The position numbers were made by a program, and so were the translations under genes. Of a stretch of DNA of 64,000 bases, positions 41,816 through 56,167 are shown in pieces. Numbering within the stretch: the stretch's first letter is position 1; every line of letters begins with the position of its first letter. The DNA is from Allodiplogaster sudhausi. Taxonomy: Eukaryota; Nematoda; Chromadorea; Rhabditida; Diplogasteridae. Below the pieces are notes generated by a model, which was given only the letters and a program-made list of their open reading frames with translations, made no database searches and was not told the DNA's origin. The stretch is taken from assembly GCA_945643635.1 (NCBI GenBank), contig CALZFC010000078.1, positions 1,017,001 to 1,081,000 of the forward strand, read 5' to 3'.

Positions 41816-42329
41816 TAAGACATAAATTTTGGAAAGGCCCCCGCTTAGGCGGGGCCAGCAATTACATTTGAAATATGGCTGAAAAGGATCTCTTATAAGA
41901 ATTTTGAATATTTCAAAAAGTAATTACAAACATAAATTTTTTATTGTTGACAAACGCGGCCAGTGTCGGGTGCAATGGTCCTTCCGCTAGAAGAATGTTT
42001 GGTAGCGGGCGTGCTTTAAAGCATCTTAGTTTGAGGTAGACATTCGATCTGGACCACCGAGAGGTGTGTCCTAAACCATAAATTTTGGAACGGCTTCGCT
42101 TTGGCGGGGACAACAATTTCATTTGAAATATGTTTTTCTTTAATTCGTAAAAGAATGTTTTAGTATTTCAAAATCAGTTTAAAAAATAAATTTGTGATTG
42201 TTGATTAACGCTGCCAGTGTATACGATCAGGACCAACGAGAGGTGTGTCCTAAACCATAAATTTTGGAAAGGCCCCCGCTTAGGCGGGGCTAGCAATTAC
42301 ATTTGAAATTGTCTGAATTGATCTCTTAT

Positions 42330-45300
42330 CAGAATTTTTGAATATTTCAAAAATTAATTACAAACATAAATTTTTTATTGTTGACAAACGCGACCAGTGT
42401 CGGGTGCAATGGTCCTTCCGCTAGAAGAATGTTTGGTAGTGGGCGTGCTTTAAAGCATCTTGATTTGATTTAGACATTCGATCTGGACAACCGAGAGGTG
42501 AGTCTTAAACCCTAAATTTTGGAAAGGCTTCGCTTAGGCGGGGCCAACAATTATATTTGAAATATGTTTTTCTTTAATTCGTAAAAGAATGTTTTTAGTA
42601 TTTCAAAATCAGTTTAAAAATTAAATTTGTGATTGTTGATTAACGCTGCCAGTGTATACGATCAGGACCAACGAGAGGTGTGTCCTAAACCATAAATTTT
42701 GGAAAGGCCCCCGCTTAGGCGGGGCCAGCAATTACATTTGAAATATGTCTGAAAAGGATCTCTTATAAGAATTTTGAATATTTCAAAAAGTAATTACAAA
42801 CATAAATTTTTTATTGTTGACAAACGCGGCCAGTGTCGGGTGCAATGGTCCTTCCGCTAGAAGAATGTTTGGTAGCGGGCGTGCTTTAAAGCATCTTAGT
42901 TTGAGGTAGACATTCGATCTGGACCACCGAGAGGTGTGTCCTAAACCATAAATTTTGGAACGGCTCCGCTTTGGCGGGGACAACAATTTCATTTGAAATA
43001 TGTTTTTATTTAATTCGTAAAAGAATGTTTTTAGTATTTCAAAATCAGTTTAAAAAATAAATTTGTGATTGTTGATTAACGCTGCCAGTGTGGACGATCA
43101 GGACCAACGAGAGGTGTGTCCTAAGACATAAATTTTGGAAAGGCCCCCGCTTAGGCGGGGCCAGCAATTACATTTGAAATATGGCTGAAAAGGATCTCTT
43201 ATAAGAATTTTGAATATTTCAAAAAGTAATTACAAACATAAATTTTTTATTGTTGACAAACGCGGCCAGTGTCGGGTGCAATGGTCCTTCCGCTAGAAGA
43301 ATGTTTGGTAGCGGGCGTGCTTTAAAGCATCTTAGTTTGAGGTAGACATTCGATCTGGACCACCGAGAGGTGTGTCCTAAACCATAAATTTTGGAACGGC
43401 TTCGCTTTGGCGGGGACAACAATTTCATTTGAAATATGTTTTTCTTTAATTCGTAAAAGAATGTTTTAGTATTTCAAAATCAGTTTAAAAAATAAATTTG
43501 TGATTGTTGATTAACGCTGCCAGTGTGGACGATCAGGACCAACGAGAGGTGTGTCCTAAGACATAAATTTTGGAAAGGCCCCCGCTTAGGCGGGGCCAGC
43601 AATTACATTTGAAATATGGCTGAAAAGGATCTCTTATAAGAATTTTGAATATTTCAAAAAGTAATTACAAACATAAATTTTTTATTGTTGACAAACGCGA
43701 CCAGTGTCGGGTGCAATGGTCCTTCCGCTAGAAGAATGTTTGGTAGTGGGCGTGCTTTAAAGCATCTTGATTTGAGGTAGACATTCGATCTGGACCACCG
43801 AGAGGTGAGTCTTAAACAATAAATTTTGGAAAGGCTTCGCTTAGGCGGGGCCAACAATTACATTTGAAATATGTTTTTCTTTAATTCGTAAAAGAATGTT
43901 TTTAGTATTTCAAAATCAGTTTAAAAAATAAATTTGTGATTGTTGATTAACGCTGCCAGTGTGGACGATCAGGACCAACGAGAGGTGTGTCCTAAACCAT
44001 AAATTTTGGAAAGGCTTCGCTTAGGCGGGGCCAACAATTACATTTGAAATATGTTTTTCTTTGATTCGTAAAAGAATGTTTTTAGTATTTCAAAATCAGT
44101 TTAAAAAATAAATTTGTGATTGTTGATTAACGCTGCCAGTGTGGACGATCAGGACCAACGAGAGGTGTGTCCTAAACCATAAATTTTGGAAAGGCTTCGC
44201 TTAGGCGGGGCCAACAATTACATTTGAAATATGTTTTTCTTTAATTCGTAAAAGAATGTTTTAGTATTTCAAAATCAGTTTAAAAAATAAATTTGTGATT
44301 GTTGATTAACGCTGCCAGTGTATACGATCAGGACCAACGAGAGGTGTGTCCTAAACCATAAATTTTGGAAAGGCCCCCGCTTAGGCGGGGCTAGCAATTA
44401 CATTTGAAATATGTCTGAATTGATCTCTTATCAGAATTTTTGAATATTTCAAAAATTAATTACAAACATAAATTTTTTATTGTTGACAAACGCGACCAGT
44501 GTCGGGTGCAATGGTCCTTCCGCTAGAAGAATGTTTGGTAGTGGGCGTGCTTTAAAGCATCTTGATTTGATTTAGACATTCGATCTGGACAACCGAGAGG
44601 TGAGTCTTAAACCCTAAATTTTGGAAAGGCTTCGCTTAGGCGGGGCCAACAATTATATTTGAAATATGTTTTTCTTTAATTCGTAAAAGAATGTTTTTAG
44701 TATTTCAAAATCAGTTTAAAAATTAAATTTGTGATTGTTGATTAACGCTGCCAGTGTATACGATCAGGACCAACGAGAGGTGTGTCCTAAACCATAAATT
44801 TTGGAAAGGCCCCCGCTTAGGCGGGGCCAGCAATTACATTTGAAATATGTCTGAAAAGGATCTCTTATAAGAATTTTGAATATTTCAAAAAGTAATTACA
44901 AACATAAATTTTTTATTGTTGACAAACGCGGCCAGTGTCGGGTGCAATGGTCCTTCCGCTAGAAGAATGTTTGGTAGCGGGCGTGCTTTAAAGCATCTTA
45001 GTTTGAGGTAGACATTCGATCTGGACCACCGAGAGGTGTGTCCTAAACCATAAATTTTGGAACGGCTCCGCTTTGGCGGGGACAACAATTTCATTTGAAA
45101 TATGTTTTTATTTAATTCGTAAAAGAATGTTTTTAGTATTTCAAAATCAGTTTAAAAAATAAATTTGTGATTGTTGATTAACGCTGCCAGTGTGGACGAT
45201 CAGGACCAACGAGAGGTGTGTCCTAAGACATAAATTTTGGAAAGGCCCCCGCTTAGGCGGGGCCAGCAATTACATTTGAAATATGGCTGAAAAGGATCTC

Positions 45301-45540
45301 TTATAAGAATTTTGAATATTTCAAAAAGTAATTACAAACATAAATTTTTTATTGTTGACAAACGCGGCCAGTGTCGGGTGCAATGGTCCTTCCGCTAGAA
45401 GAATGTTTGGTAGCGGGCGTGCTTTAAAGCATCTTAGTTTGAGGTAGACATTCGATCTGGACCACCGAGAGGTGTGTCCTAAACCATAAATTTTGGAACG
45501 GCTTCGCTTTGGCGGGGACAACAATTTCATTTGAAATATG
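42330..45540. repeat. Higher-order repeat with a 2,102-bp shift
   Basis: The segment 42,330-43,440 matches 44,430-45,540. It includes the GATTTGATTTAGAC variant of A, the CAATTATATTTG monomer start, the AAAAATTAAATTT variant and the paired 69-codon frames at 42,783/44,885 and 43,219/45,321. Confidence 0.7.
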
Positions 45541-48500
45541 TTTTTCTTTAATTCGTAAAAGAATGTTTTAGTATTTCAAAATCAGTTTAAAAAATAAATT
45601 TGTGATTGTTGATTAACGCTGCCAGTGTATACGATCAGGACCAACGAGAGGTGTGTCCTAAACCATAAATTTTGGAAAGGCCCCCGCTTAGGCGGGGCTA
45701 GAAATTACATTTGAAATATGTCTGAATTGATCTGTTATCAGAATTTTTGAATATTTCAAAAATTAATTACAAACATAAATTTTTTATTGTTGACAAACGC
45801 GACCAGTGTCGGGTGCAATGGTCCTTCCGCTAGAAGAATGTTTGGTAGTGGGCGTGCTTTAAAGCATCTTGATTTGATTTAGACATTCGATCTGGACAAC
45901 CGAGAGGTGTGTCCTAAACCATAAATTTTGGAACGGCTCCGCTTTGGCGGGGACAACAATTTCATTTGAAATATGTTTTTATTTAATTCGTAAAAGAATG
46001 TTTTAGTATTTCAAAATCAGTTTAAAAAATAAATTTGTGATTGTTGATTAACGCTGCCAGTGTATACGATCAGGACCAACGAGAGGTGTGTCCTAAACCA
46101 TAAATTTTGGAAAGGCCATCGCTTAGGCGGGGCCAGCAATTACATTTGAAATATGTCTGAAAAGGATCTCTTATAAGAATTTTGAATATTTCAAAAAGTA
46201 ATTACAAACATAAATTTTTTATTGTTGACAAACGCGGCCAGTGTCGGGTGCAATGGTCCTTCCGCTAGAAGAATGTTTGGTAGCGGGCGTGCTTTAAAGC
46301 ATCTTAGTTTGAGGTAGACATTCGATCTGGACCACCGAGAGGTGTGTCCTAAACCATAAATTTTGGAACGGCTCCGCTTTGGCGGGGACAACAATTTCAT
46401 TTGAAATATGTTTTTATTTAATTCGTAAAAGAATGTTTTTAGTATTTCAAAATCAGTTTAAAAAATAAATTTGTGATTGTTGATTAACGCTGCCAGTGTG
46501 GACGATCAGGACCAACGAGAGGTGTGTCCTAAGACATAAATTTTGGAAAGGCCCCCGCTTAGGCGGGGCTAGCAATTACATTTGAAATATGTCTGAATTG
46601 ATCTCTTATCAGAATTTTTGAATATTTCAAAAATTAATTACAAACATAAATTTTTTATTGTTGACAAACGCGACCAGTGTCGGGTGCAATGGTCCTTCCG
46701 CTAGAAGAATGTTTGGTAGTGGGCGTGCTTTAAAGCATCTTGATTTGATTTAGACATTCGATCTGGACAACCGAGAGGTGAGTCTTAAACCCTAAATTTT
46801 GGAAAGGCTTCGCTTAGGCGGGGCCAACAATTATATTTGAAATATGTTTTTCTTTAATTCGTAAAAGAATGTTTTTAGTATTTCAAAATCAGTTTAAAAA
46901 ATAAATTTGTGATTGTTGATTAACGCTGCCAGTGTGGACGATCAGGACCAACGAGAGGTGTGTCCTAAGACATAAATTTTGGAAAGGCCCCCGCTTAGGC
47001 GGGGCCAGCAATTACATTTGAAATATGGCTGAAAAGGATCTCTTATAAGAATTTTGAATATTTCAAAAAGTAATTACAAACATAAATTTTTTATTGTTGA
47101 CAAACGCGGCCAGTGTCGGGTGCAATGGTCCTTCCGCTAGAAGAATGTTTGGTAGCGGGCGTGCTTTAAAGCATCTTAGTTTGAGGTAGACATTCGATCT
47201 GGACCACCGAGAGGTGTGTCCTAAACCATAAATTTTGGAACGGCTTCGCTTTGGCGGGGACAACAATTTCATTTGAAATATGTTTTTCTTTAATTCGTAA
47301 AAGAATGTTTTAGTATTTCAAAATCAGTTTAAAAAATAAATTTGTGATTGTTGATTAACGCTGCCAGTGTATACGATCAGGACCAACGAGAGGTGTGTCC
47401 TAAACCATAAATTTTGGAAAGGCCCCCGCTTAGGCGGGGCTAGCAATTACATTTGAAATATGTCTGAATTGATCTCTTATCAGAATTTTTGAATATTTCA
47501 AAAATTAATTACAAACATAAATTTTTTATTGTTGACAAACGCGACCAGTGTCGGGTGCAATGGTCCTTCCGCTAGAAGAATGTTTGGTAGTGGGCGTGCT
47601 TTAAAGCATCTTGATTTGATTTAGACATTCGATCTGGACAACCGAGAGGTGAGTCTTAAACCCTAAATTTTCGAAAGGCTTCGCTTAGGCGGGGCCAACA
47701 ATTATATTTGAAATATGTTTTTCTTTAATTCGTAAAAGAATGTTTTTAGTATTTCAAAATCAGTTTAAAAAATAAATTTGTGATTGTTGATTAACGCTGC
47801 CAGTGTGGACGATCAGGACCAACGAGAGGTGTGTCCTAAGACATAAATTTTGGAAAGGCCCCCGCTTAGGCGGGGCCAGCAATTACATTTGAAATATGGC
47901 TGAAAAGGACCTCTTATAAGAATTTTGAACATTTCAAAAAGTAATTACAAACATAAATTTTTTATTGTTGACAAACGCGACCAGTGTCGGGTGCAATGGT
48001 CCTTCCGCTAGAAGAATGTTTGGTAGTGGCCGTGCTTTAAAGCATCTTGATTTGATTTAGACATTCGATCTGGACAACCGAGAGGTGAGTCTTAAACCCT
48101 AAATTTTGGAAAGGCTTCGCTTAGGCGGGGCCAACAATTATATTTGAAATATGTTTTTCTTTAATTCGTAAAAGAATGTTTTTAGTATTTCAAAATCAGT
48201 TTAAAAAATAAATTTGTGATTGTTGATTAACGCTGCCAGTGTGGACGATCAGGACCAACGAGAGGTGTGTCCTAAACCATAAATTTTGGAAAGGCTTCGC
48301 TTAGGCGGGGCCAACAATTACATTTGAAATATGTTTTTCTTTGATTCGTAAAAGAATGTTTTTAGTATTTCAAAATCAGTTAAAAAAATAAATTTGTGAT
48401 TGTTGATTAACGCTGCCAGTGTGGACGATCAGGACCAACGAGAGGTGTGTCCTAAGACATAAATTTTGGAAAGGCCCCCGCTTAGGCGGGGCCAGCAATT

Positions 48501-50651
48501 ACATTTGAAATATGGCTGAAAAGGATCTCTTATAAGAATTTTGAATATTTCAAAAAGTAATTACAAACATAAATTTTTTATTGTTGACAAACGCGGCCAG
48601 TGTCGGGTGCAATGGTCCTTCCGCTAGAAGAATGTTTGGTAGCGGGCGTGCTTTAAAGCATCTTAGTTTGAGGTAGACATTCGATCTGGACCACCGAGAG
48701 GTGTGTCCTAAACCATAAATTTTGGAACGGCTCCGCTTTGGCGGGGACAACAATTTCATTTGAAATATGTTTTTATTTAATTCGTAAAAGAATGTTTTTA
48801 GTATTTCAAAATCAGTTTAAAAAATAAATTTGTGATTGTTGATTAACGCTGCCAGTGTGGACGATCAGGACCAACGAGAGGTGTGTCCTAAACCATAAAT
48901 TTTGGAAAGGCCCCCGCTTAGGCGGGGCCAGCAATTACATTTGAAATATGGCTGAAAAGGACCTCTTATAAGAATTTTGAACATTTCAAAAAGTAATTAC
49001 AAACATAAATTTTTTATTGTTGACAAACGCGACCAGTGTCGGGTGCAATGGTCCTTCCGCTAGAAGAATGTTTGGTAGTGGGCGTGCTTTAAAGCATCTT
49101 GATTTGATTTAGACATTCGATCTGGACAACCGAGAGGTGAGTCTTAAATCCTAAATTTTGGAAAGGCTTCGCTTAGGCGGGGCCAACAATTATATTTGAA
49201 ATATGTTTTTCTTTAATTCGTAAAAGAATGTTTTTAGTATTTCAAAATCAGTTTAAAAAATAAATTTGTGATTGTTGATTAACGCTGCCAGTGTGGACGA
49301 TCAGGACCAACGAGAGGTGTGTCCTAAACCATAAATTTTGGAAAGGCTTCGCTTAGGCGGGGCCAACAATTACATTTGAAATATGTTTTTCTTTGATTCG
49401 TAAAAGAATGTTTTTAGTATTTCAAAATCAGTTAAAAAAATAAATTTGTGATTGTTGATTAACGCTGCCAGTGTGGACGATCAGGACCAACGAGAGGTGT
49501 GTCCTAAACCATAAATTTTGGAAAGGCTTCGCTTAGGCGGGGCCAACAATTACATTTGAAATATGTTTTTCTTTAATTCGTAAAAGAATGTTTTAGTATT
49601 TCAAAATCAGTTTAAAAAATAAATTTGTGATTGTTGATTAACGCTGCCAGTGTATACGATCAGGACCAACGAGAGGTGTGTCCTAAACCATAAATTTTGG
49701 AAAGGCCCCCGCTTAGGCGGGGCCAGCAATTACATTTGAAATATGGCTGAAAAGGATCTCTTATAAGAATTTTGAATATTTCAAAAAGTAATTACAAACA
49801 TAAATTTTTTATTGTTGACAAACGCGGCCAGTGTCGGGTGCAATGGTCCTTCCGCTAGAAGAATGTTTGGTAGCGGGCGTGCTTTAAAGCATCTTAGTTT
49901 GAGGTAGACATTCGATCTGGACCACCGAGAGGTGTGTCCTAAACCATAAATTTTGGAACGGCTTCGCTTTGGCGGGGACAACAATTTCATTTGAAATATG
50001 TTTTTCTTTAATTCGTAAAAGAATGTTTTAGTATTTCAAAATCAGTTTAAAAAATAAATTTGTGATTGTTGATTAACGCTGCCAGTGTATACGATCAGGA
50101 CCAACGAGAGGTGTGTCCTAAACCATAAATTTTGGAAAGGCCCCCGCTTAGGCGGGGCTAGCAATTACATTTGAAATATGTCTGAATTGATCTCTTATCA
50201 GAATTTTTGAATATTTCAAAAATTAATTACAAACATAATTTTTTTATTGTTGACAAACGCGACCAGTGTCGGGTGCAATGGTCCTTCCGCTAGAAGAATG
50301 TTTGGTAGTGGGCGTGCTTTAAAGCATCTTGATTTGATTTAGACATTCGATCTGGACAACCGAGAGGTGAGTCTTAAACCCTAAATTTTGGAAAGGCTTC
50401 GCTTAGGCGGGGCCAACAATTATATTTGAAATATGTTTTTCTTTAATTCGTAAAAGAATGTTTTTAGTATTTCAAAATCAGTTTAAAAAATAAATTTGTG
50501 ATTGTTGATTAACGCTGCCAGTGTGGACGATCAGGACCAACGAGAGGTGTGTCCTAAGACATAAATTTTGGAAAGGCCCCCGCTTAGGCGGGGCCAGCAA
50601 TTACATTTGAAATATGGCTGAAAAGGATCTCTTATAAGAATTTTGAATATT

Positions 50652-53600
50652 TCAAAAAGTAATTACAAACATAAATTTTTTATTGTTGACAAACGCGGCC
50701 AGTGTCGGGTGCAATGGTCCTTCCGCTAGAAGAATGTTTGGTAGCGGGCGTGCTTTAAAGCATCTTAGTTTGAGGTAGACATTCGATCTGGACCACCGAG
50801 AGGTGTGTCCTAAACCATAAATTTTGGAACGGCTCCGCTTTGGCGGGGACAACAATTTCATTTGAAATATGTTTTTATTTAATTCGTAAAAGAATGTTTT
50901 TAGTATTTCAAAATCAGTTTAAAAAATAAATTTGTGATTGTTGATTAACGCTGCCAGTGTGGACGATCAGGACCAACGAGAGGTGTGTCCTAAACCATAA
51001 ATTTTGGAAAGGCCCCCGCTTAGGCGGGGCCAGCAATTACATTTGAAATATGGCTGAAAAGGACCTCTTATAAGAATTTTGAACATTTCAAAAAGTAATT
51101 ACAAACATAAATTTTTTATTGTTGACAAACGCGACCAGTGTCGGGTGCAATGGTCCTTCCGCTAGAAGAATGTTTGGTAGTGGGCGTGCTTTAAAGCATC
51201 TTGATTTGATTTAGACATTCGATCTGGACAACCGAGAGGTGAGTCTTAAACCCTAAATTTTGGAAAGGCTTCGCTTAGGCGGGGCCAACAATTATATTTG
51301 AAATATGTTTTTCTTTAATTCGTAAAAGAATGTTTTTAGTATTTCAAAATCAGTTTAAAAAATAAATTTGTGATTGTTGATTAACGCTGCCAGTGTGGAC
51401 GATCAGGACCAACGAGAGGTGTGTCCTAAACCATAAATTTTGGAAAGGCTTCGCTTAGGCGGGGCCAACAATTACATTTGAAATATGTTTTTCTTTGATT
51501 CGTAAAAGAATGTTTTTAGTATTTCAAAATCAGTTAAAAAAATAAATTTGTGATTGTTGATTAACGCTGCCAGTGTGGACGATCAGGACCAACGAGAGGT
51601 GTGTCCTAAGACATAAATTTTGGAAAGGCCCCCGCTTAGGCGGGGCCAGCAATTACATTTGAAATATGGCTGAAAAGGATCTCTTATAAGAATTTTGAAT
51701 ATTTCAAAAAGTAATTACAAACATAAATTTTTTATTGTTGACAAACGCGGCCAGTGTCGGGTGCAATGGTCCTTCCGCTAGAAGAATGTTTGGTAGCGGG
51801 CGTGCTTTAAAGCATCTTAGTTTGAGGTAGACATTCGATCTGGACCACCGAGAGGTGTGTCCTAAACCATAAATTTTGGAACGGCTCCGCTTTGGCGGGG
51901 ACAACAATTTCATTTGAAATATGTTTTTATTTAATTCGTAAAAGAATGTTTTTAGTATTTCAAAATCAGTTTAAAAAATAAATTTGTGATTGTTGATTAA
52001 CGCTGCCAGTGTGGACGATCAGGACCAACGAGAGGTGTGTCCTAAACCATAAATTTTGGAAAGGCCCCCGCTTAGGCGGGGCCAGCAATTACATTTGAAA
52101 TATGGCTGAAAAGGACCTCTTATAAGAATTTTGAACATTTCAAAAAGTAATTACAAACATAAATTTTTTATTGTTGACAAACGCGACCAGTGTCGGGTGC
52201 AATGGTCCTTCCGCTAGAAGAATGTTTGGTAGTGGGCGTGCTTTAAAGCATCTTGATTTGATTTAGACATTCGATCTGGACAACCGAGAGGTGAGTCTTA
52301 AACCCTAAATTTTGGAAAGGCTTCGCTTAGGCGGGGCCAACAATTATATTTGAAATATGTTTTTCTTTAATTCGTAAAAGAATGTTTTTAGTATTTCAAA
52401 ATCAGTTTAAAAAATAAATTTGTGATTGTTGATTAACGCTGCCAGTGTGGACGATCAGGACCAACGAGAGGTGTGTCCTAAGACATAAATTTTGGAAAGG
52501 CCCCCGCTTAGGCGGGGCCAGCAATTACATTTGAAATATGGCTGAAAAGGATCTCTTATAAGAATTTTGAATATTTCAAAAAGTAATTACAAACATAAAT
52601 TTTTTATTGTTGACAAACGCGGCCAGTGTCGGGTGCAATGGTCCTTCCGCTAGAAGAATGTTTGGTAGCGGGCGTGCTTTAAAGCATCTTAGTTTGAGGT
52701 AGACATTCGATCTGGACCACCGAGAGGTGTGTCCTAAACCATAAATTTTGGAACGGCTCCGCTTTGGCGGGGACAACAATTTCATTTGAAATATGTTTTT
52801 ATTTAATTCGTAAAAGAATGTTTTTAGTATTTCAAAATCAGTTTAAAAAATAAATTTGTGATTGTTGATTAACGCTGCCAGTGTGGACGATCAGGACCAA
52901 CGAGAGGTGTGTCCTAAACCATAAATTTTGGAAAGGCCCCCGCTTAGGCGGGGCCAGCAATTACATTTGAAATATGGCTGAAAAGGACCTCTTATAAGAA
53001 TTTTGAACATTTCAAAAAGTAATTACAAACATAAATTTTTTATTGTTGACAAACGCGACCAGTGTCGGGTGCAATGGTCCTTCCGCTAGAAGAATGTTTG
53101 GTAGTGGGCGTGCTTTAAAGCATCTTGATTTGATTTAGACATTCGATCTGGACAACCGAGAGGTGAGTCTTAAACCCTAAATTTTGGAAAGGCTTCGCTT
53201 AGGCGGGGCCAACAATTATATTTGAAATATGTTTTTCTTTAATTCGTAAAAGAATGTTTTTAGTATTTCAAAATCAGTTTAAAAAATAAATTTGTGATTG
53301 TTGATTAACGCTGCCAGTGTGGACGATCAGGACCAACGAGAGGTGTGTCCTAAACCATAAATTTTGGAAAGGCTTCGCTTAGGCGGGGCCAACAATTACA
53401 TTTGAAATATGTTTTTCTTTGATTCGTAAAAGAATGTTTTTAGTATTTCAAAATCAGTTAAAAAAATAAATTTGTGATTGTTGATTAACGCTGCCAGTGT
53501 GGACGATCAGGACCAACGAGAGGTGTGTCCTAAGACATAAATTTTGGAAAGGCCCCCGCTTAGGCGGGGCCAGCAATTACATTTGAAATATGGCTGAAAA

Positions 53601-56167
53601 GGATCTCTTATAAGAATTTTGAATATTTCAAAAAGTAATTACAAACATAAATTTTTTATTGTTGACAAACGCGGCCAGTGTCGGGTGCAATGGTCCTTCC
53701 GCTAGAAGAATGTTTGGTAGCGGGCGTGCTTTAAAGCATCTTAGTTTGAGGTAGACATTCGATCTGGACCAACGAGAGGTGTGTCCTAAACCATAAATTT
53801 TGGAAAGGCTTCGCTTAGGCGGGGCCAACAATTACATTTGAAATATGTTTTTCTTTGATTCGTAAAAGAATGTTTTTAGTATTTCAAAATCAGTTAAAAA
53901 AATAAATTTGTGATTGTTGATTAACGCTGCCAGTGTGGACGATCAGGACCAACGAGAGGTGTGTCCTAAGACATAAATTTTGGAAAGGCCCCCGCTTAGG
54001 CGGGGCCAGCAATTACATTTGAAATATGGCTGAAAAGGATCTCTTATAAGAATTTTGAATATTTCAAAAAGTAATTACAAACATAAATTTTTTATTGTTG
54101 ACAAACGCGGCCAGTGTCGGGTGCAATGGTCCTTCCGCTAGAAGAATGTTTGGTAGCGGGCGTGCTTTAAAGCATCTTAGTTTGAGGTAGACATTCGATC
54201 TGGACCACCGAGAGGTGTGTCCTAAACCATAAATTTTGGAACGGCTCCGCTTTGGCGGGGACAACAATTTCATTTGAAATATGTTTTTATTTAATTCGTA
54301 AAAGAATGTTTTTAGTATTTCAAAATCAGTTTAAAAAATAAATTTGTGATTGTTGATTAACGCTGCCAGTGTGGACGATCAGGACCAACGAGAGGTGTGT
54401 CCTAAACCATAAATTTTGGAAAGGCCCCCGCTTAGGCGGGGCCAGCAATTACATTTGAAATATGGCTGAAAAGGACCTCTTATAAGAATTTTGAACATTT
54501 CAAAAAGTAATTACAAACATAAATTTTTTATTGTTGACAAACGCGACCAGTGTCGGGTGCAATGGTCCTTCCGCTAGAAGAATGTTTGGTAGTGGGCGTG
54601 CTTTAAAGCATCTTGATTTGATTTAGACATTCGATCTGGACAACCGAGAGGTGAGTCTTAAACCCTAAATTTTGGAAAGGCTTCGCTTAGGCGGGGCCAA
54701 CAATTATATTTGAAATATGTTTTTCTTTAATTCGTAAAAGAATGTTTTTAGTATTTCAAAATCAGTTTAAAAAATAAATTTGTGATTGTTGATTAACGCT
54801 GCCAGTGTGGACGATCAGGACCAACGAGAGGTGTGTCCTAAACCATAAATTTTGGAAAGGCTTCGCTTAGGCGGGGCCAACAATTACATTTGAAATATGT
54901 TTTTCTTTGATTCGTAAAAGAATGTTTTTAGTATTTCAAAATCAGTTAAAAAAATAAATTTGTGATTGTTGATTAACGCTGCCAGTGTGGACGATCAGGA
55001 CCAACGAGAGGTGTGTCCTAAGACATAAATTTTGGAAAGGCCCCCGCTTAGGCGGGGCCAGCAATTACATTTGAAATATGGCTGAAAAGGATCTCTTATA
55101 AGAATTTTGAATATTTCAAAAAGTAATTACAAACATAAATTTTTTATTGTTGACAAACGCGGCCAGTGTCGGGTGCAATGGTCCTTCCGCTAGAAGAATG
55201 TTTGGTAGCGGGCGTGCTTTAAAGCATCTTAGTTTGAGGTAGACATTCGATCTGGACCACCGAGAGGTGTGTCCTAAACCATAAATTTTGGAACGGCTCC
55301 GCTTTGGCGGGGACAACAATTTCATTTGAAATATGTTTTTATTTAATTCGTAAAAGAATGTTTTTAGTATTTCAAAATCAGTTTAAAAAATAAATTTGTG
55401 ATTGTTGATTAACGCTGCCAGTGTGGACGATCAGGACCAACGAGAGGTGTGTCCTAAACCATAAATTTTGGAAAGGCCCCCGCTTAGGCGGGGCCAGCAA
55501 TTACATTTGAAATATGGCTGAAAAGGACCTCTTATAAGAATTTTGAACATTTCAAAAAGTAATTACAAACATAAATTTTTTATTGTTGACAAACGCGACC
55601 AGTGTCGGGTGCAATGGTCCTTCCGCTAGAAGAATGTTTGGTAGTGGGCGTGCTTTAAAGCATCTTGATTTGATTTAGACATTCGATCTGGACAACCGAG
55701 AGGTGAGTCTTAAACCCTAAATTTTGGAAAGGCTTCGCTTAGGCGGGGCCAACAATTATATTTGAAATATGTTTTTCTTTAATTCGTAAAAGAATGTTTT
55801 TAGTATTTCAAAATCAGTTTAAAAAATAAATTTGTGATTGTTGATTAACGCTGCCAGTGTGGACGATCAGGACCAACGAGAGGTGTGTCCTAAACCATAA
55901 ATTTTGGAAAGGCTTCGCTTAGGCGGGGCCAACAATTACATTTGAAATATGTTTTTCTTTGATTCGTAAAAGAATGTTTTTAGTATTTCAAAATCAGTTA
56001 AAAAAATAAATTTGTGATTGTTGATTAACGCTGCCAGTGTGGACGATCAGGACCAACGAGAGGTGTGTCCTAAGACATAAATTTTGGAAAGGCCCCCGCT
56101 TAGGCGGGGCCAGCAATTACATTTGAAATATGGCTGAAAAGGATCTCTTATAAGAATTTTGAATATT
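50652..56167. repeat. Higher-order repeat of 1,052 bp (A-B-A-B-B)
   Basis: Starts at 50,652, 52,576, 54,064 and 55,116 each open a 1,052-bp unit, equal to two A (255-256) plus three B (180). The two copies at 54,064-55,115 and 55,116-56,167 are directly adjacent and look identical or nearly so. Shared markers are AAAAGGACCTC with GAACATTTC, TTTGATTCG and CCTAAGACAT. A shorter 872-bp A-B-A-B unit sits between some copies (51,704-52,575). This is recent local amplification. Confidence 0.75.
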
